From Sweltsa coloradensis (taxonomy: Eukaryota > Arthropoda > Insecta > Plecoptera > Chloroperlidae): 64,000 nucleotides of DNA. Shown one piece after another: positions 33,791 through 47,000 of the stretch. The translations under genes were made by a program, and so were the position numbers. The stretch lies in contig JAMZAV010000097.1 in NCBI GenBank assembly GCA_024449915.1, forward strand, positions 930,001 through 994,000. The letters are read 5' to 3'. Under the pieces are notes generated by a model. The model saw only the letters and a list, made by a program, of their open reading frames with translations. It was not told the origin of the DNA and did not search any database. How positions within the stretch are numbered: position 1 is the first letter of the stretch; each line of letters opens with the position of its first letter.

Positions 33791-36609
33791 ATCAGAGGAT
33801 CTTGTGGTTTGGGAAAAATGTCGCAAATTATAGGCCCGGCAACCGGGTTTTTTACCCTCAACATAACAAACATGCTAGGTTCATCCTGTTGTCAAGGACG
33901 GGAACCTAAGTTCAAGGTCACAGGGGGAGTTTCACCTCGTAGTCGATAAACTGATATTTGACATGTAAGATTATGATTTCTACGACAAAATTGTTCTAGT
34001 AATGATTGCGATTTTTAGTGTCATTTCGCATGCAACATAATGCCGTTTATTTCAATTTTTTATTACAAATTTATTAAATAAAACTATGAACCGATGTTTT
34101 TTTTTCTATATACAATGACCAAACTGTTGGCAGAATTTCATTGCATGGGAGTCTATAGATTATGTTTGATGATTTTTAACAACGATACGTTAAACTGATT
34201 GCATCATCCCTTATAGGTCGCCATTTAAAGGGTTAAATAATTCATGTTCCAAAATGAGATGAGATGATAAACTTTAAGCATGGGGGAATGAATAATACAA
34301 TATAGTTTATAAACGACTGAGGAGTATTCCTTTGTTGCAATGACAAAACAAATCTTTATAAATAAGTTTAATAGTTCATATTTATTGTCCACCCATTCAG
34401 TTGCATAACTGATTTTCAGTAGGGGATATAATTACACAATTTATGATATGCCATCGTGAGTGGGACGGCTCCTATTAATGTAATGAGTATGTGCCATAAA
34501 GTTAGCACCTCTACGTTTGAAGCAGGAATTAACCCAAAGAGCCACACAATCACTTTTTCATAAATATTACTCATCATTTACCTGGGAGGAAAACATTTTA
34601 TACAAATATGTTCTTTAAAATGGAATCTATTAGTGTGTTTGTGTTTGTATAGTTTGGGGTATTATCCTTAATTATTCAATTACATTTCACATAGGACATC
34701 TTTTAACGCTATATCTCAGTGTAGTCTCAAAACTTTAACGCTCCTGATAAAACATGTTTCGTAAAATGTTTTGTGTTTGACTGTGGAAGTAGAACAGACT
34801 AACTCGGTTGCAAGGAAAACTGTCCGAATCTTCCAGCAATTTTAAACTAAAATGTAATTCTCTTCTTCTTGACTGGAAGTGGTGGATAATTGTTCCTAGA
34901 AGCTGCCGAGAAGGAAATCTGTTAATGAAATAATATAATTACCCTGTCAGTGTCAAGAAGTAAAAGTGTGTCAACAAGGGGGGAGGGGGGGGGCGGCGGA
35001 GAGGGGGGTGGAGTCACTTCCAGATCTTCGCGGTTTTAAGTAATCTTAAAAGCTCTCTCGAAATTTTTTGACATTTTTATGATTAAAAATGAAAAATTCT
35101 TACTTTCCGAGTAATGTGGAAGAATAAACTTTAAAGTGTCGTTGCCAAAAAATTAGAGGGGTAAAGGGGGAAGGGGACATGGAACAATTTCCCCAAACGA
35201 ATTTTTGAGTTTTTCATTTGCTTTTGTAGCAGATCTTTGAAATTAAATTAAAGCCCTCCGAAAAACATTTCTGTGACTTAGTGGGTTCATGATTTATTGT
35301 TGTAAAATGGTGACGAGTTTCAATAGTAGACCTTTATATAAAAAAAAAATCGAATTTATATTTTAATTGTATGAATATTTTTTGCTGGATGTTTTAATGT
35401 CTAGTCCTCACCCTTTCTAGCCCACTAGTCTCAAGCTAACTTATAAGCGGTGGAAAATAGGCCATTCCACTTTTATGAAACTTCTGGGTAACCATTCGCC
35501 AGGGATTTCCTTGAATCTGATTGTTAACTAGACCTTAAATACGAACTTTGAAAGAATACGTGGCGGTAATGTGTATCATCAAAATGTTTCGAATAGAAAA
35601 TTGTGTAAGATTTCGACCGAGATTAAAAGTTTACGGTATTCGAAGGTGTTATTATACTGGTTAACCCACCCATAAGTGAATAAGTGAATTTCAGTGAAAG
35701 TAATTTTATTTTTACAAGAAATTCGTTTCTGACATTGTTATTTTTAAATGCATACGGTAAAACTCGTCGTATCCCCTCCGATTTTCTTACAATTTCTTTC
35801 TAACGAATTTAGAAGGCTATTTCAGGAAATATCCCACCAATCAATATACATTCTTTAACGTTTGAGTTTATATTAAAATTTTAAATCAACATTTTCAATA
35901 TTGAAACCCGCCAGGGAAAAATTATCCCCGTCTTTCTATAATAAGCTATACATTTATGGTGACGAATGACGATACTAATGAAAGAATGCCCAAAGTGCTA
36001 TTCAAGAGGACTTAAACCCATCATTCGCATTATTGACTATAAGGAAAACCTGAGAAGAAACTTGCAGTGAGGATTGCTGGACAGGGGGGGGTCGATCCGA
36101 CGATCTCCTGAATTAGAATCTCGCACGTTATTCATGGCAATTATAATACCTGTTAAATCTTACTGCAAAGGTATTTCATGAAATGTCGCGCCAAAGCAAT
36201 ACATTTTATTGTAATGTTAATGTTTGGCTATTTCCCACACCGAGTGCTTTTGAAGCTTAATGACGTACTGATGCAAATATGTGTACACGAATTATCCCCA
36301 AGTCCAACCTTAAGGTTTTCCAATTAAACTCCATTTCGAACACAGCCCTCAATATCATGTACCGGTACTCATGGTTTCATGTTACAATCCTACAAAATAA
36401 TGTGATATATTTTAGTGGTCTACTTTTTTCCTCTCTTTTTGTGGGTCGTTAATTTTGTGTGCTCTTTCTTAGGCACTTTGGTAACTACCAATAATTACCG
36501 GGCATTTCGAACGTTGTGATTTGTGAATGAATTTGTTGTGCCTGCCCAATAATCCGAGATTTATTATTGCTACTCGCTTCTTGGAGCAACATAACATGTG
36601 CAGAAAACA
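33791..36609. other. intergenic DNA, nothing recognised
   Basis: AT-rich with a G-rich run at about 34979-35012. No long frame, repeat shared within the window, or RNA gene found. Confidence 0.45.
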
Positions 36610-36690
36610 GGATTGGCTTGGTCGCTTTGATTTAATGTCCCCCACTGAAAATCAGTTATATAACTGAGTGGGTAGACTCTAAATACAATT
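36610..36690 (+). repeat. short dispersed repeat 'TTGGCTTGGTC', copy 2
   Basis: Same ordered motifs as 17290-17400 (TTGGCTTGGTCGCTTTGATT, CACTGAAAATCAG, GGGTAGACTCTAA). A TTTA-rich microsatellite-like stretch follows at 36688-36718. Confidence 0.7.
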
Positions 36691-37802
36691 TATTTATTTT
36701 ATTTATTTATTTATTTACTTCGTACGAACTGTGTTGTGCATTTTTTTGGCATTTTAAAAGACGTTCTAAAATTAACGTATCATTAACAACGTATAATAAG
36801 ATAATGTTTAATTGGGAGCTATGTGAAATGAGCAATCACATCAATCAAGTCTGTGCGACATGAAAGATTACTTGATTGTTTGTCTATTAAACGACATTTG
36901 GCGTTTTCTTATTTACTTAGATGAGGTACACATTTTAGGTATTCTCCGTATACTTTCCCCAACATGTATTTATTTTTTATTTATAAATATGAATTATACA
37001 TTACACAAAATTGCGTTATATGTTGTTACAAATGGGCATAGTCCCCATCACAATTAATTTCTAACAACCCACTAAACATAATAATATTTCAGCAAATTAT
37101 AACAAATACTGAGACAAATATTGAACATAATAACAAGATGCCACTGTTGCCATCGGATGAGTGTGCAATGATATTACTCGCTATCTATAATTAGTAATTC
37201 CTAGTAATAATTAGTGGACGCGATCACTAGGCTGAGGAATTCTCCCGTGTGCCTTTCTAATTGCCTCGAAGTCATGCTCACTCACGCACTGAATATAGAC
37301 GATGTTGGCTCTGCTGATTGGTTATTGTTAATTTAAGACCGCCGGTAATGGGAATGCTCATTCATGCATGCTATTAGCAGAACTGCCAAACCAACAAACA
37401 AAGTAACCTCTTCATGGAATGTTAATAATTCAGGCGATAATGCGACATTTTATTAGTAAACTTACTTTAAAGAATGTATGTAATGCGTTTCAAAGATGGG
37501 TGCATTCAAAGATGGATGCATTCAAAGTTGGGTGCATGCATTTACCTTTTTTGGATACTGTGACATCGCATATTATCAAGTTTATTTTAATGTGTTATTT
37601 AATTCACAGTCAAAACTAAATAATTTGTCTCTTTAAACACGTGTATATACGTTCTTATACGCAAGGTACATTTATATTTTAATAGGCACGGATTTTGTAT
37701 CTTGAAGTTTTATGTGACAACCGTTTGCATCAGTGAATAAAACATTGCTATGTCCAATTAATTAAATGTGTCTTCTGCTTGTGTTAACCTAACACCAGTT
37801 AA

Positions 37803-37875
37803 TAGATCGAAGTCGAACCAGCAACCTCGGAATGAGCCTCGTGCGCTAACAATGCGCCACCTGTGCTCAGAGTAG
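37803..37875 (-). repeat. tRNA-like sequence (SINE head or tRNA pseudogene), minus strand
   Basis: Read on the minus strand it has an A-box-like AGGTGGCGCATTGTTAGCGC (37862-37843), a possible CAT anticodon loop (GGCTCATTCC) and a B-box GGTTCGACTTC (37819-37809). This resembles a degenerate elongator-Met-type tRNA. Acceptor pairing is poor, so a functional tRNA is unlikely. Confidence 0.5.
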
Positions 37876-39031
37876 TGCAATGTTTGCCTCGGATTTGTTT
37901 TCTAAAGTGTTAATAGCCTTTTAGAGAAATGGAAGTGAAATAGAATGCCTTACTAACTAGAAGACCACCTCGAAAGCAGGGCCTTCAGCAAACATAAGTA
38001 GCTGTTAAATATTAGTACAAACTTTGCGTTTAGTGATGTTTTTAAAAGTCCAGAGTTGTTAGTCAAGATTTGGACAGGTGTCTTCGGAAAATAACAGTCA
38101 TTTCTCTTCACGAATAGTTCTGCCGCCCGCCCACTTCGGAACAACACTACATCAGGGTCAAGGTCGCAAGGGGATACTCTTGCGTTTCAGTTTCAGAGGT
38201 GGCTGCCTGGAATACAATCGAGTTTGTTGTTCACTTTTAGTAAATAGATTTCTTTATGGTGTGTTAAATGTTTTTAGTAATAACATTTATTTTTGTTATG
38301 CTAAGTTTATTTTGCATTTTGTAGTTTCCATTTTGTCCTCTCTTCAACAATCAACCACCATCTTGTATTGTTTTATTAAACTTTCAATAATTATTAATGA
38401 GCATGATGAATAAAAGTATTAGCATATGAAGATAATTCATTCACAAGAGACGTGGGGTACAGGGCTAAATTATTCTCATTAACTGTGTTTGTACTTTTGT
38501 TCTAGCTTTAAAATTAATAATGTGTTAGTAACAAGAATCTCAATTAATTTTATGTTATTTGCCACAAATCTAAACACTACCCTATTGTTTTAGAACACGT
38601 GTATTAATTATTAAGTGTTTTGACGAGCAAAATTTAGTTGTGTTTGTAAATATGTGTCAAGCGTTGAACTACTTCTAAATTTGTTAAATTACTGCCTATT
38701 CAAACTACACAGGCTATTAATCTAGACTGGGTTTCTAAAATAAGCAAATACCCGGTACAGATTCTGTTACTGTAAGTTGGTAGGTAGCCATTAACAAAAT
38801 CAATTAGAGAAAGTGTTAGTTCCTGGCATTTGGAATTAAGGCATCACAATAATGTGATCAAGAAACACCCTGTTTATCTATCGTTGGACGTGAAGTTTCT
38901 CGTACTCTGGGCGTCTAACTGATGAATGTGCCTTGAACGTCAACAAGATAGTGAACTGTCACTAGTTAGCCTGTTTCTAATGACAAGCTGATTACAACAT
39001 TCGACTATGACATTACATTTTATGGTTTTAA
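37876..39031. other. intergenic DNA, nothing recognised
   Basis: AT-rich. The 111-codon frame at 38078-38413 has no recognised domain and loses any coding look after its first third. Confidence 0.4.
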
Positions 39032-39165
39032 TTATTATAATGTTGTAAGTTTACCTTCATTCGGGACTCTGGTATATTCTCTTTAAACTAAGTTTGTCTT
39101 AATATGTTTAAATAGAATATACCAGAGTCCAGAACGAAGGAAAAATTACAACATTATAATAACTA
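39032..39165. mobile_element. small foldback MITE
   Basis: A 134-bp inverted repeat: ATTATTATAATGTTGTAA and GGGACTCTGGTATATTCT on the left pair with AGAATATACCAGAGTCC and TTACAACATTATAATAA on the right, with a ~28-nt AT-rich loop. A family C element begins immediately at its right end. Confidence 0.85.
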
Positions 39166-39926
39166 GGAAAACGCTTAAGTCCCCGCGTGTTGATGAGCGT
39201 ATATGGTGCATTGAGATGCCATGTGTTACGCGGATTTCTGTTGTTCTGTGAAAAATCAAACTAAGTCGAGATTTTTTTAATTAAATTAAATTATAAAAAA
39301 TTAACTTAATTTTATAATTAAATAAATTAAATAAATAATTAACTAATTGTTTTAATTAATCGTAATTTTTTAAAAGAAAAAAATCATAAATGCAATTTGC
39401 TAAGAAATAATTATTCGATTGCGCTCAATTTAACACAAATTAGTAATTCATGAAATTAAGGTTTGTAAAAAATATTACAATAGGATAAAGCATGTAGTGT
39501 TATAAAGTCAAGAATTGTTTTAAAAGAAAAAACATAAAATTTTGATTTTCATGAGAAATAGTTTTTGATTACGCCAATTTACACGAATATTATAATTCAA
39601 AAAATTAAGGTTCTGTGAAAAAATCATTACAATCGGTATTTAAGCATGTAGGTGTTCTTAAGTTCGAAGAATTTTTTAAAATCGAAAAAAATCGTTAAAA
39701 TTGCGTTTTTATGTGAAAAAATTCCCGATGCGCTCAAAACGTGGGAGTTCAAGTTCAGAGTTCGAAGGTCTCCATAAATTGCATGCAATCGGAGTATCGG
39801 TTTAGCCGGAATCGTGTTAACAACACACAAAAAAAAGAAAGAAAAAAAAAAACATTCCGGATTTTTTTCTCCAGTGTAGTGAAATGGAATCTTCGCTTCG
39901 CTCGCTACGCTCGTTACGCTCATCCA
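39163..39926 (+). mobile_element. family C element, copy 2
   Basis: Runs from CTAGGAAAACGC to CGCTACGCTCATCC and has the same three degenerate subrepeats as 20550-21170 (GATTTTCATGAGAAAT, AATCATTACAATCGG, AAGCATGTAGGTGTT). It shares the same A-rich run, ATTCCGGATTTTTTTCTCCA and the GCTTCGCTCGCTACGC terminus. More diverged inside than copy 1. No transposase is present. Confidence 0.85.
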
Positions 39927-40754
39927 ATTAAAACCATTATTGTAATGTCATTATTATGAACATTTTGATTTATCATTGGAGCCAACGACCATTTCTTATA
40001 GATTATATTAAAATTACAGAATTCAAATGAAGCGATCGTGTATTTTTTATGTGTGTGTTATGTGTGTTTTATGTGTTTGTGTGTTACAGTATAAGCGTGG
40101 TACGTAATATATGTTAATTTAATGTTACGTTTTCATCGTGTTAATCGAAAAATGTAGGCCTAAGTCATTGATTAATTTGTGTGTGCTAATGAACCAATAT
40201 AGCCAATGAGAGCTATAACATTTATTCTGAAGCTTGCTAGCTCTTCAGATATAATTTTGTAGTTTTATTGACAATTTTATGGATGCCTTAGGCCTACTTC
40301 AGAAAAGTTAATTTCAGGATAAATTTGTTAAAAATTCAGCAATTGATGACTAATATTTTAAATGAAGTAGCTGTTCAGTATTTAGTGTGTGTCTTCAGGG
40401 TATGAAGTAGTAAAATTGTCTACCAAACTAAGCACAACATTTAGGAAAGATTAATCCCTAATACCAACCACCATCAAAATTGCAAAAGTTGCAACTGCAC
40501 TCATCCAAGTTCACAGCACATTCATTTTTGCAACCTCCCTTATTAAATCTAGTTTCTAGATTGTGCAAGAAACCATTGAGTTTATAGTTTAGGCTAGACA
40601 CCCTACGACGACGGCAGCGTGTCAACAGCGTTCTGCCACAAACGGAAGCTTCGATCACAGGGCGCCGATCTTTGCGTATGGCATTTTGTGAAGACGCCAC
40701 TGTTCTAACCGACTAGCGTATAACGCGGTAGACAACCAGGCAGAGACGTTGAGC

Positions 40755-40819
40755 CTCTAACCACAATACATACTCAATGGTTCAACACCATGCTCATTGA
40801 GTATGATGTGTGGTTAGAG
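40755..40819 (+). other. 65-nt hairpin just upstream of BMP3 exon
   Basis: CTCTAACCACAATACATACTCAATG pairs with CATTGAGTATGATGTGTGGTTAGAG around a ~15-nt loop: 22 of 25 positions pair, with a single 3-nt internal mismatch. The size and shape suit a microRNA precursor or a very small MITE. It lies in the BMP3 intron, 64 bp before the exon at 40883. Confidence 0.6.
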
Positions 40820-40882
40820 CCCATTCACATATTCAAGATACCGTAGTACAAGACTAACGATAGTTGCTATTTCTGCCACCAG

Positions 40883-41066
40883 GATCGGAAATGCTGCTGT
40901 TCAACGTGACTTGTATCGGCCGAGCCGAAGAGGTCCACCTCGCGCAGCTTCACCTGCACAGGCGCAGACTGCGTAGAACTACTTCCCCGTCTCACCGCCG
41001 TCGAGTTCTGGCGCCACCGTGCAAGGTCAAACTCTACCGGATACTTTCCAATACAGGGAAATACAG
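40883..41066 (+). CDS. BMP3: BMP3 prodomain exon (first one found)
   Basis: The acceptor is TTCTGCCACCAG|GA and the donor is ACAG|GTACTT. Enters in phase 1 and exits in phase 2. Encodes [22 protein letters not shown] and [14 protein letters not shown], which fit the central propeptide pattern (LFN-hydrophobic, then alternating A-x-L-x-L strand). The leftover phase-1 start shows that at least one coding exon lies upstream. Confidence 0.85.
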
Positions 41067-44000
41067 GTACTTACAAACTAGACTCCCTAATTTTTTTGCT
41101 TCCATCTGGTTTACACTTTGCAAGTCAAACACTTGCACGTATAATAATGTTGTATAGTTGACAACAGCATGTACTATCAATTCCTAGTTAAAAACAAAAA
41201 ATGTAACGACCCAATTTTGACCATTCTGTACCACTTCCAATCGGTGGCTTGGCCCGCTTCATAATCACTGAAAATCAAGTATGCGACAGTGGGCATACTC
41301 TAAAATATTCGAAATTCTTTATTAGAACTTAACAATTTTAAAATGTTGCTGGAACATAACATTACAAGAAGTGTTGTATAACGTGTTCCAGGGCGAGGAC
41401 CGTGCCCCTGGCAAGTATGCCCGTGCCGGAGAGTATCCGTGGTGGCTGGCACTCTCTGGACATCACCGCCGTTCTTCGGGAGCTCTTACTGGGAGGGAAT
41501 CCCTCCTCGATACTCCAGCTCGGAGTCCGATTCGAGGCTCCACGGAACCGCCCGATCACGCCCGAACATTTCCTCTCGATGGACAACGAGACTGCGGCGT
41601 TCGTGGTCGTCTTCTCCGAGGACATGACAGACAACAGTGTCAATCCGCGGATCCCGCACGAAGTGAGGCAGGTCTTTGCACGGATGAAGGGTGACGACTT
41701 CTATTTGGAGAACGAGAATGTCACCGGTGAAGAATCACTCACTGAGTCTCTTGAGGACGACACGGATTTCGATGATTTCTCGTTTGATAAAGATGAAGAG
41801 TTTGACAGCATGAAATATGGTGCTCAGAAAAAGAAAGCGAAAGGCAGAAAGAATGTAGCCAAGAATGTATTAGACTCTCTAGATGGTGGTTTGAAAGAAA
41901 CTGAAATTGTGAAGAAGAAAAAAGACAGACTTCCTGTTGGAAATGATTTAATGGAAGAAAATAGCGAAGAAAGTGTTTTCGGTAACGAAGCGGATATTAT
42001 TCTTAATGACAAGTCTTGGCTTCGGAAAGAACCTACAAAGAAACACAATAAAGATTCAAATGACAATAAGATATTCAGAAAACGACGAATGCATCCGAAA
42101 TCTAGATACCGTGTTAGAATGTGGAAGGATTCGGATGTATCTGAAAATCATGTTGGTAATAAGAAGTCAAATCGCCTGGCCAAGTTCACTGATGAGTCGT
42201 CTTCACAAAATGAAAAAACCCTTGATGTAATGGTTGATAGTTTAGAGGAAGAAACCATGGGTGATATTGACGAGGTAGTAAGGAGGAGATCTCGGTCAGT
42301 GCCAGATGACGAGTCCCAGTTTCAGTTCCTGAATGTTGACGATCCCACATTTCAGACGGACCAGAGAGTGATCTTCAATAATCCCCACAAAAGTGCAATG
42401 GATGTTGACGGAATGATCGACACCGATGAGCTAAAGATGAACAGTTCAATGAGAGCAGCTGTTGATGAGATGAATTCCTTGGAGCGAACTCGTCGCTCCA
42501 TCCACGACAACGAGCTTCCTGATCCTCAACTCGATAGTTTCGATATTCTACAAACGACGCCGGAGAAACTGCTCGTGAATAGAGTGACGCAAGAGGCAAA
42601 CAGGAACACGGTGAATGTCATCCCGTACCCGTCATCTTCCAACAGGAGATGGAGGGCAGATGGGAAGAGGAGAAGAGGAAGAGGCAAGAAGAGGGACAAC
42701 AAGAAGAAAACGAAGAAGCCGAAGAAGGGAGTCGAGCACTGGCACCATTCATCGGAGCTGGTGAGAACTACTTCACATTACCTACATAGAAGGGTTTGAG
42801 AGAGTGTCACACGAGAAACTATACTTTGGGAATAAGTTTCAGGAGAAGGGACAGACTGAGGAGTTGTACAATAGACAAGTTTCCTTGTTCTACATGTTTC
42901 ATTTAGTACAGGGCAGCTCTTTCAAGTTTACGTGCCATTCAGTGAAGTATCGAGCATAAGCGTTTGATCTCTTCACACCAGCTCTTCTTCAGAATTCTTA
43001 CATCAGTGGTTAGGTAATAGCTATACTCGTTTTCCAAAATGAAATTATTTCTTGATTTGATTATCCGGAAAACACTCTCATATGTGGAATTGATAATATT
43101 TAATACAATCCAGAAGTTGTAAAATGCAACCCGACCGGACCTGGAATATGGAAGACCCGGGTTTTAATCCTTGTCGGGTTGGATTTTGTAATTTCTGGAT
43201 TTTTAATAAATATCATTCAAATTCACATTGCACTTGTGACTGCTTTCTGCAAATATATAGATATTTTTTTTTACTTTTGTAAATATGTGAGTGTACTTAA
43301 ATTCTAATCGTCTGGAAAAAGCTACATTAATAGGCGTACCTTTATTGCGGTTCTGTGTACACCAACTCGTAAACCGATGCAAGTTATAGGTATTAGATAG
43401 GAAACCCAGATAACACAAAGCTAACGATAATGTATCTCGGTAATAAGTGAAAGTGTTTGTTATCAGGTTGGCTCATATTCATAAAATTACGAGTTATGCA
43501 CATCTAGAAGACGTTTAGATTCTGCAGACTTGAGGAGCGATAGATTGTGTGCCTGCTGTACGCAGTTTGTTAAAGATGGTATTTACTTCTCTTATAAAAA
43601 TTCGTGGAAAAATATTCGTTGCCTTATTTATAGAAGTTTTTCAATTAAAGTAGTTTTCAAAGCCGTTAAAAAACTAATACTTATACTTGCCGTCTTGACA
43701 CAATAAGTAAACCACAATTCGGTGACGAGAACTATAGCACCTCAGAGTCCACGTTTGTCGTCAGTGATTACCTCAACAAAAAATACAAAACGCATCCCTT
43801 CTATTTTGTAATTTATTTAAAGGGCATCCGAATAATACATTATGGATCTTTTCAAATCCTGTTCGATATTTGGATCTATTTTAGGCAAAAAGAATATATT
43901 TATATATTTTCGAATATTATCGTAATTATTTTGCTGTGGTGAATTCGTCTTGAAATTTACGTTACTATACTGTCTAAATCCCCTTTGAAACTTAAACGTT

Positions 44001-47000
44001 TGTTTTACATTGCACTGTTGCACACCCAGTTATTTATTTAGGAAGTTAGCGTCACATTTATTTTATTTCATACAACGCAAAGAAAACATTAGGATTTTAG
44101 CAAATTCTTAATTTTCAGACCTAATTAGTCACACGAAATTACCACATTTTCTTTAACTGTCATGGAGATTGAAACTCAAGAAGTACCTTGAATTTTTTTC
44201 GAAAATGAATATGATCTCAGCCGTAAAACTCTTTTAGAATACGTATTTACAAAAGAAGAAAAAGCAACACAACAAAGGCCCATTTTCTCCACACTCGCTC
44301 CGTCCCGAGTGGGTTAAATGCGAAGCGTCTATTTGAGTGATGGCCCAGCAACGTTGCCTCCTGACGAATGCCGTCCGTATAAACGGTCATTTCTCACCGC
44401 GCACAAGTGGCGCCCTCGCCGGCGGATGGTAATAAACCGGTACTCCATGTAAGAGGAGTGTTCTTCACTGGCGTCGTCCCCTCCCCGCGTCCATTAGGGC
44501 GCACGCCGGTGATAAGAGCCCTCGAGAGCTTTTAGAACGGTTTATTTATCTGTATTGTTAATGTAGGAGGCTTGGGCCTCAAGGACCTAGAGAGGTGCCA
44601 GAGAAACACTTTGCGCGCTGACCGGAAATTATTTAACGGTTCTAAACTCATTCTAAAGGTTGAATTACCCATTGTTACGGAATTAACTGGCGATTGTTTT
44701 GATTTTTTTGAAGCTACAAATAAAACAACTACATTTTATACGTCTTTTCTTTCTCGTAGTCTATCTGATCTACATTACAACGTATAAATGCAGTGAACTA
44801 AAAGATTTTCTTTTCTTTTCCTACTCGGCACCTCCACCAAAACACGATACTATTTTATTTGTGTGAATTCTTAGTCAAAAATCTTTCCTCTCCGTGTTAT
44901 ATATATTTATTGTTTTGGTCACTTGTTGTTGCTTTCAGTCCAAGCCCAGCGAAGACCGCCACAACCCTGTAAAGTCCAGCACGCAGGATACACTCAGTTG
45001 CCACCGCAAGAAGCTACAGGTCGACTTCTCAGACGTCGGTTGGTCCAACTGGATTATCAGTCCGCCGCAGTTTGAGGCCTATTATTGCTCGGGACGCTGC
45101 GCCTACCCGCTCACCAAGGTAAGGGCAGTTGACATCAGACCAGGGAGGGTGCGTAATAATAGTCCTAGCACATTTCCAACGATGTCGGGTTGAGTGGTGC
45201 ATAAATAGGTTAAATTGTAAAGTAAACCATTACATTAAAAACTAGAACTTTTGGAATCTTGGAACTGCAGGATTACATAAATATTTGGGACTGAATTAGT
45301 CCAATTTTATGTAATTCAAAAACTATAGTTTGGACAGACCTAGTCGCAACAGTTAGTAGTTATAAATGTATTTTACCTGTCCCATGACGGGACAGGTCGG
45401 CCAGTGTGGGGGGACATAGCCGTCATAATATACCGACAGATGAAGCTCATACGTAACACGTGAGACATTGATAGTCATAATATTTTTATTTTTATGTATA
45501 TAATATTATGATTATATAATTATTACTATTCTCGATTTGTTTAGTCGGGAAACACTCCTGTAGGTAATTAATATATAATTATTACATACATTTAATAATA
45601 TGTTTTTATTTTTATGTATATAATATTGTGTTTATCCACTTGGTAAAAATGACGCATTTTATTATCTGCAGTGGTCACGATATTTATTGTTTATTTTCCC
45701 CAAAAATAAATTACTTCCTACTTGCTGAATTATCTTTTCAGCAGAATTGATACCATTTATAATCCCTTTGCAGGGCAATATTTTTACCTGCTTCTCCTCG
45801 CCTCTTTCCCGTTCCTCTCATCGTATATAATATCTCGTTACATTACCATTTCCGTTCACCATTTCCGTAACCGGGAATTTTGCTTTGTCTTTTACATTTC
45901 CAATTTACGACCTCGAACGTATATATCCTGGTTTTAGCTCGTTGGTTCCGAGCCCGACGCTTGCCCATTGAGTCATAAACTCACCCAGTTCCACGGGCAT
46001 TTCAGGAAAGAGCCGAACAACTTTCAACTCAACTTTATGGGACTAACAAGTTTCAGTTAGCATGATAGAATTATAATAATAATTTATGGTGGCAATGCGG
46101 AAAACTATCTGTGACCATTGAAATGCGAGACTGCAATTCATAATTATTCTGAATAAGTATATTATATTGTTTTTTTAAACACCCATTCAAAGAGCGAACC
46201 TTTACTACAAGCACCACTTTTCTGTTCCTCCACCTTTGTGCGAATCTCGCGTCTCACGATAGAAACCAAACAAAACCTCTGATTGACATGCGTTTTTGAG
46301 TTGTTATTGCCCTTCTACAAGGATGATACAGAATGTTTTTAGTGGCACTGGAGGTCAGGGGGTGTTACCCAAATGTTGCATGTAAATACCCGGCACCTCC
46401 ACCATTAACTCTATTTAATTCCACGAACAGAACTTGCATGAATATAATGTACATAATATACAGGTAGAATAGTAATTGTAGTCCCCCTCCCCACTCCAAC
46501 CCCCTTTCGACCAAAACCATATATAGTAGTATAACTTAATTTTATTTTAAACAAAGCTCTGCCTTTACATTGAAGTTGCCTTCAAACACAGAATAACAAA
46601 AATTAAAATTAATTTACATTTATACAAATTACATTTAGCAATAAGTAAATATGGTTACAGATTATGAAAAAATGCAATGAAGTGAAAAATAAAGTGTGAA
46701 TTATGATTAGTGAATTATATATATAGATTTAAAAAAATATGCTTGTTACTTCTTGCTTTGGTCGTTTAGGTGATTCTAAGAATCAAAATAGATCCTTTTA
46801 AAGCAAGGAGCACCAATACATAAATAAACCTTGCATTACACTAGCAATATAATTTAGAAGGGCAAGTGTAGCTGCCCTTTGTGTGCCAAAAAACTAAATT
46901 TGTCTCATCATTGTCACAGCTGAGTGGAAGGTAGTCGAAATAAAATTTGCTAGAGAAGATCTATTTCAGTCAAAAGGAAATATTCCTGCTCTTTTGTTCT

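Noticed and set aside
41362..42066. Minus-strand and alternative-frame open frames over the BMP3 prodomain exon
   Set aside because: They mirror the coding strand in a codon-biased exon and have no domain of their own.
41402..42799. A 466-codon plus-strand frame as a complete gene starting at 41402
   Set aside because: Its first codon is GTG, not ATG, and the sequence runs straight on from a splice acceptor at 41391. The last 13 codons lie beyond a good splice donor at 42761. It is one internal exon of BMP3.
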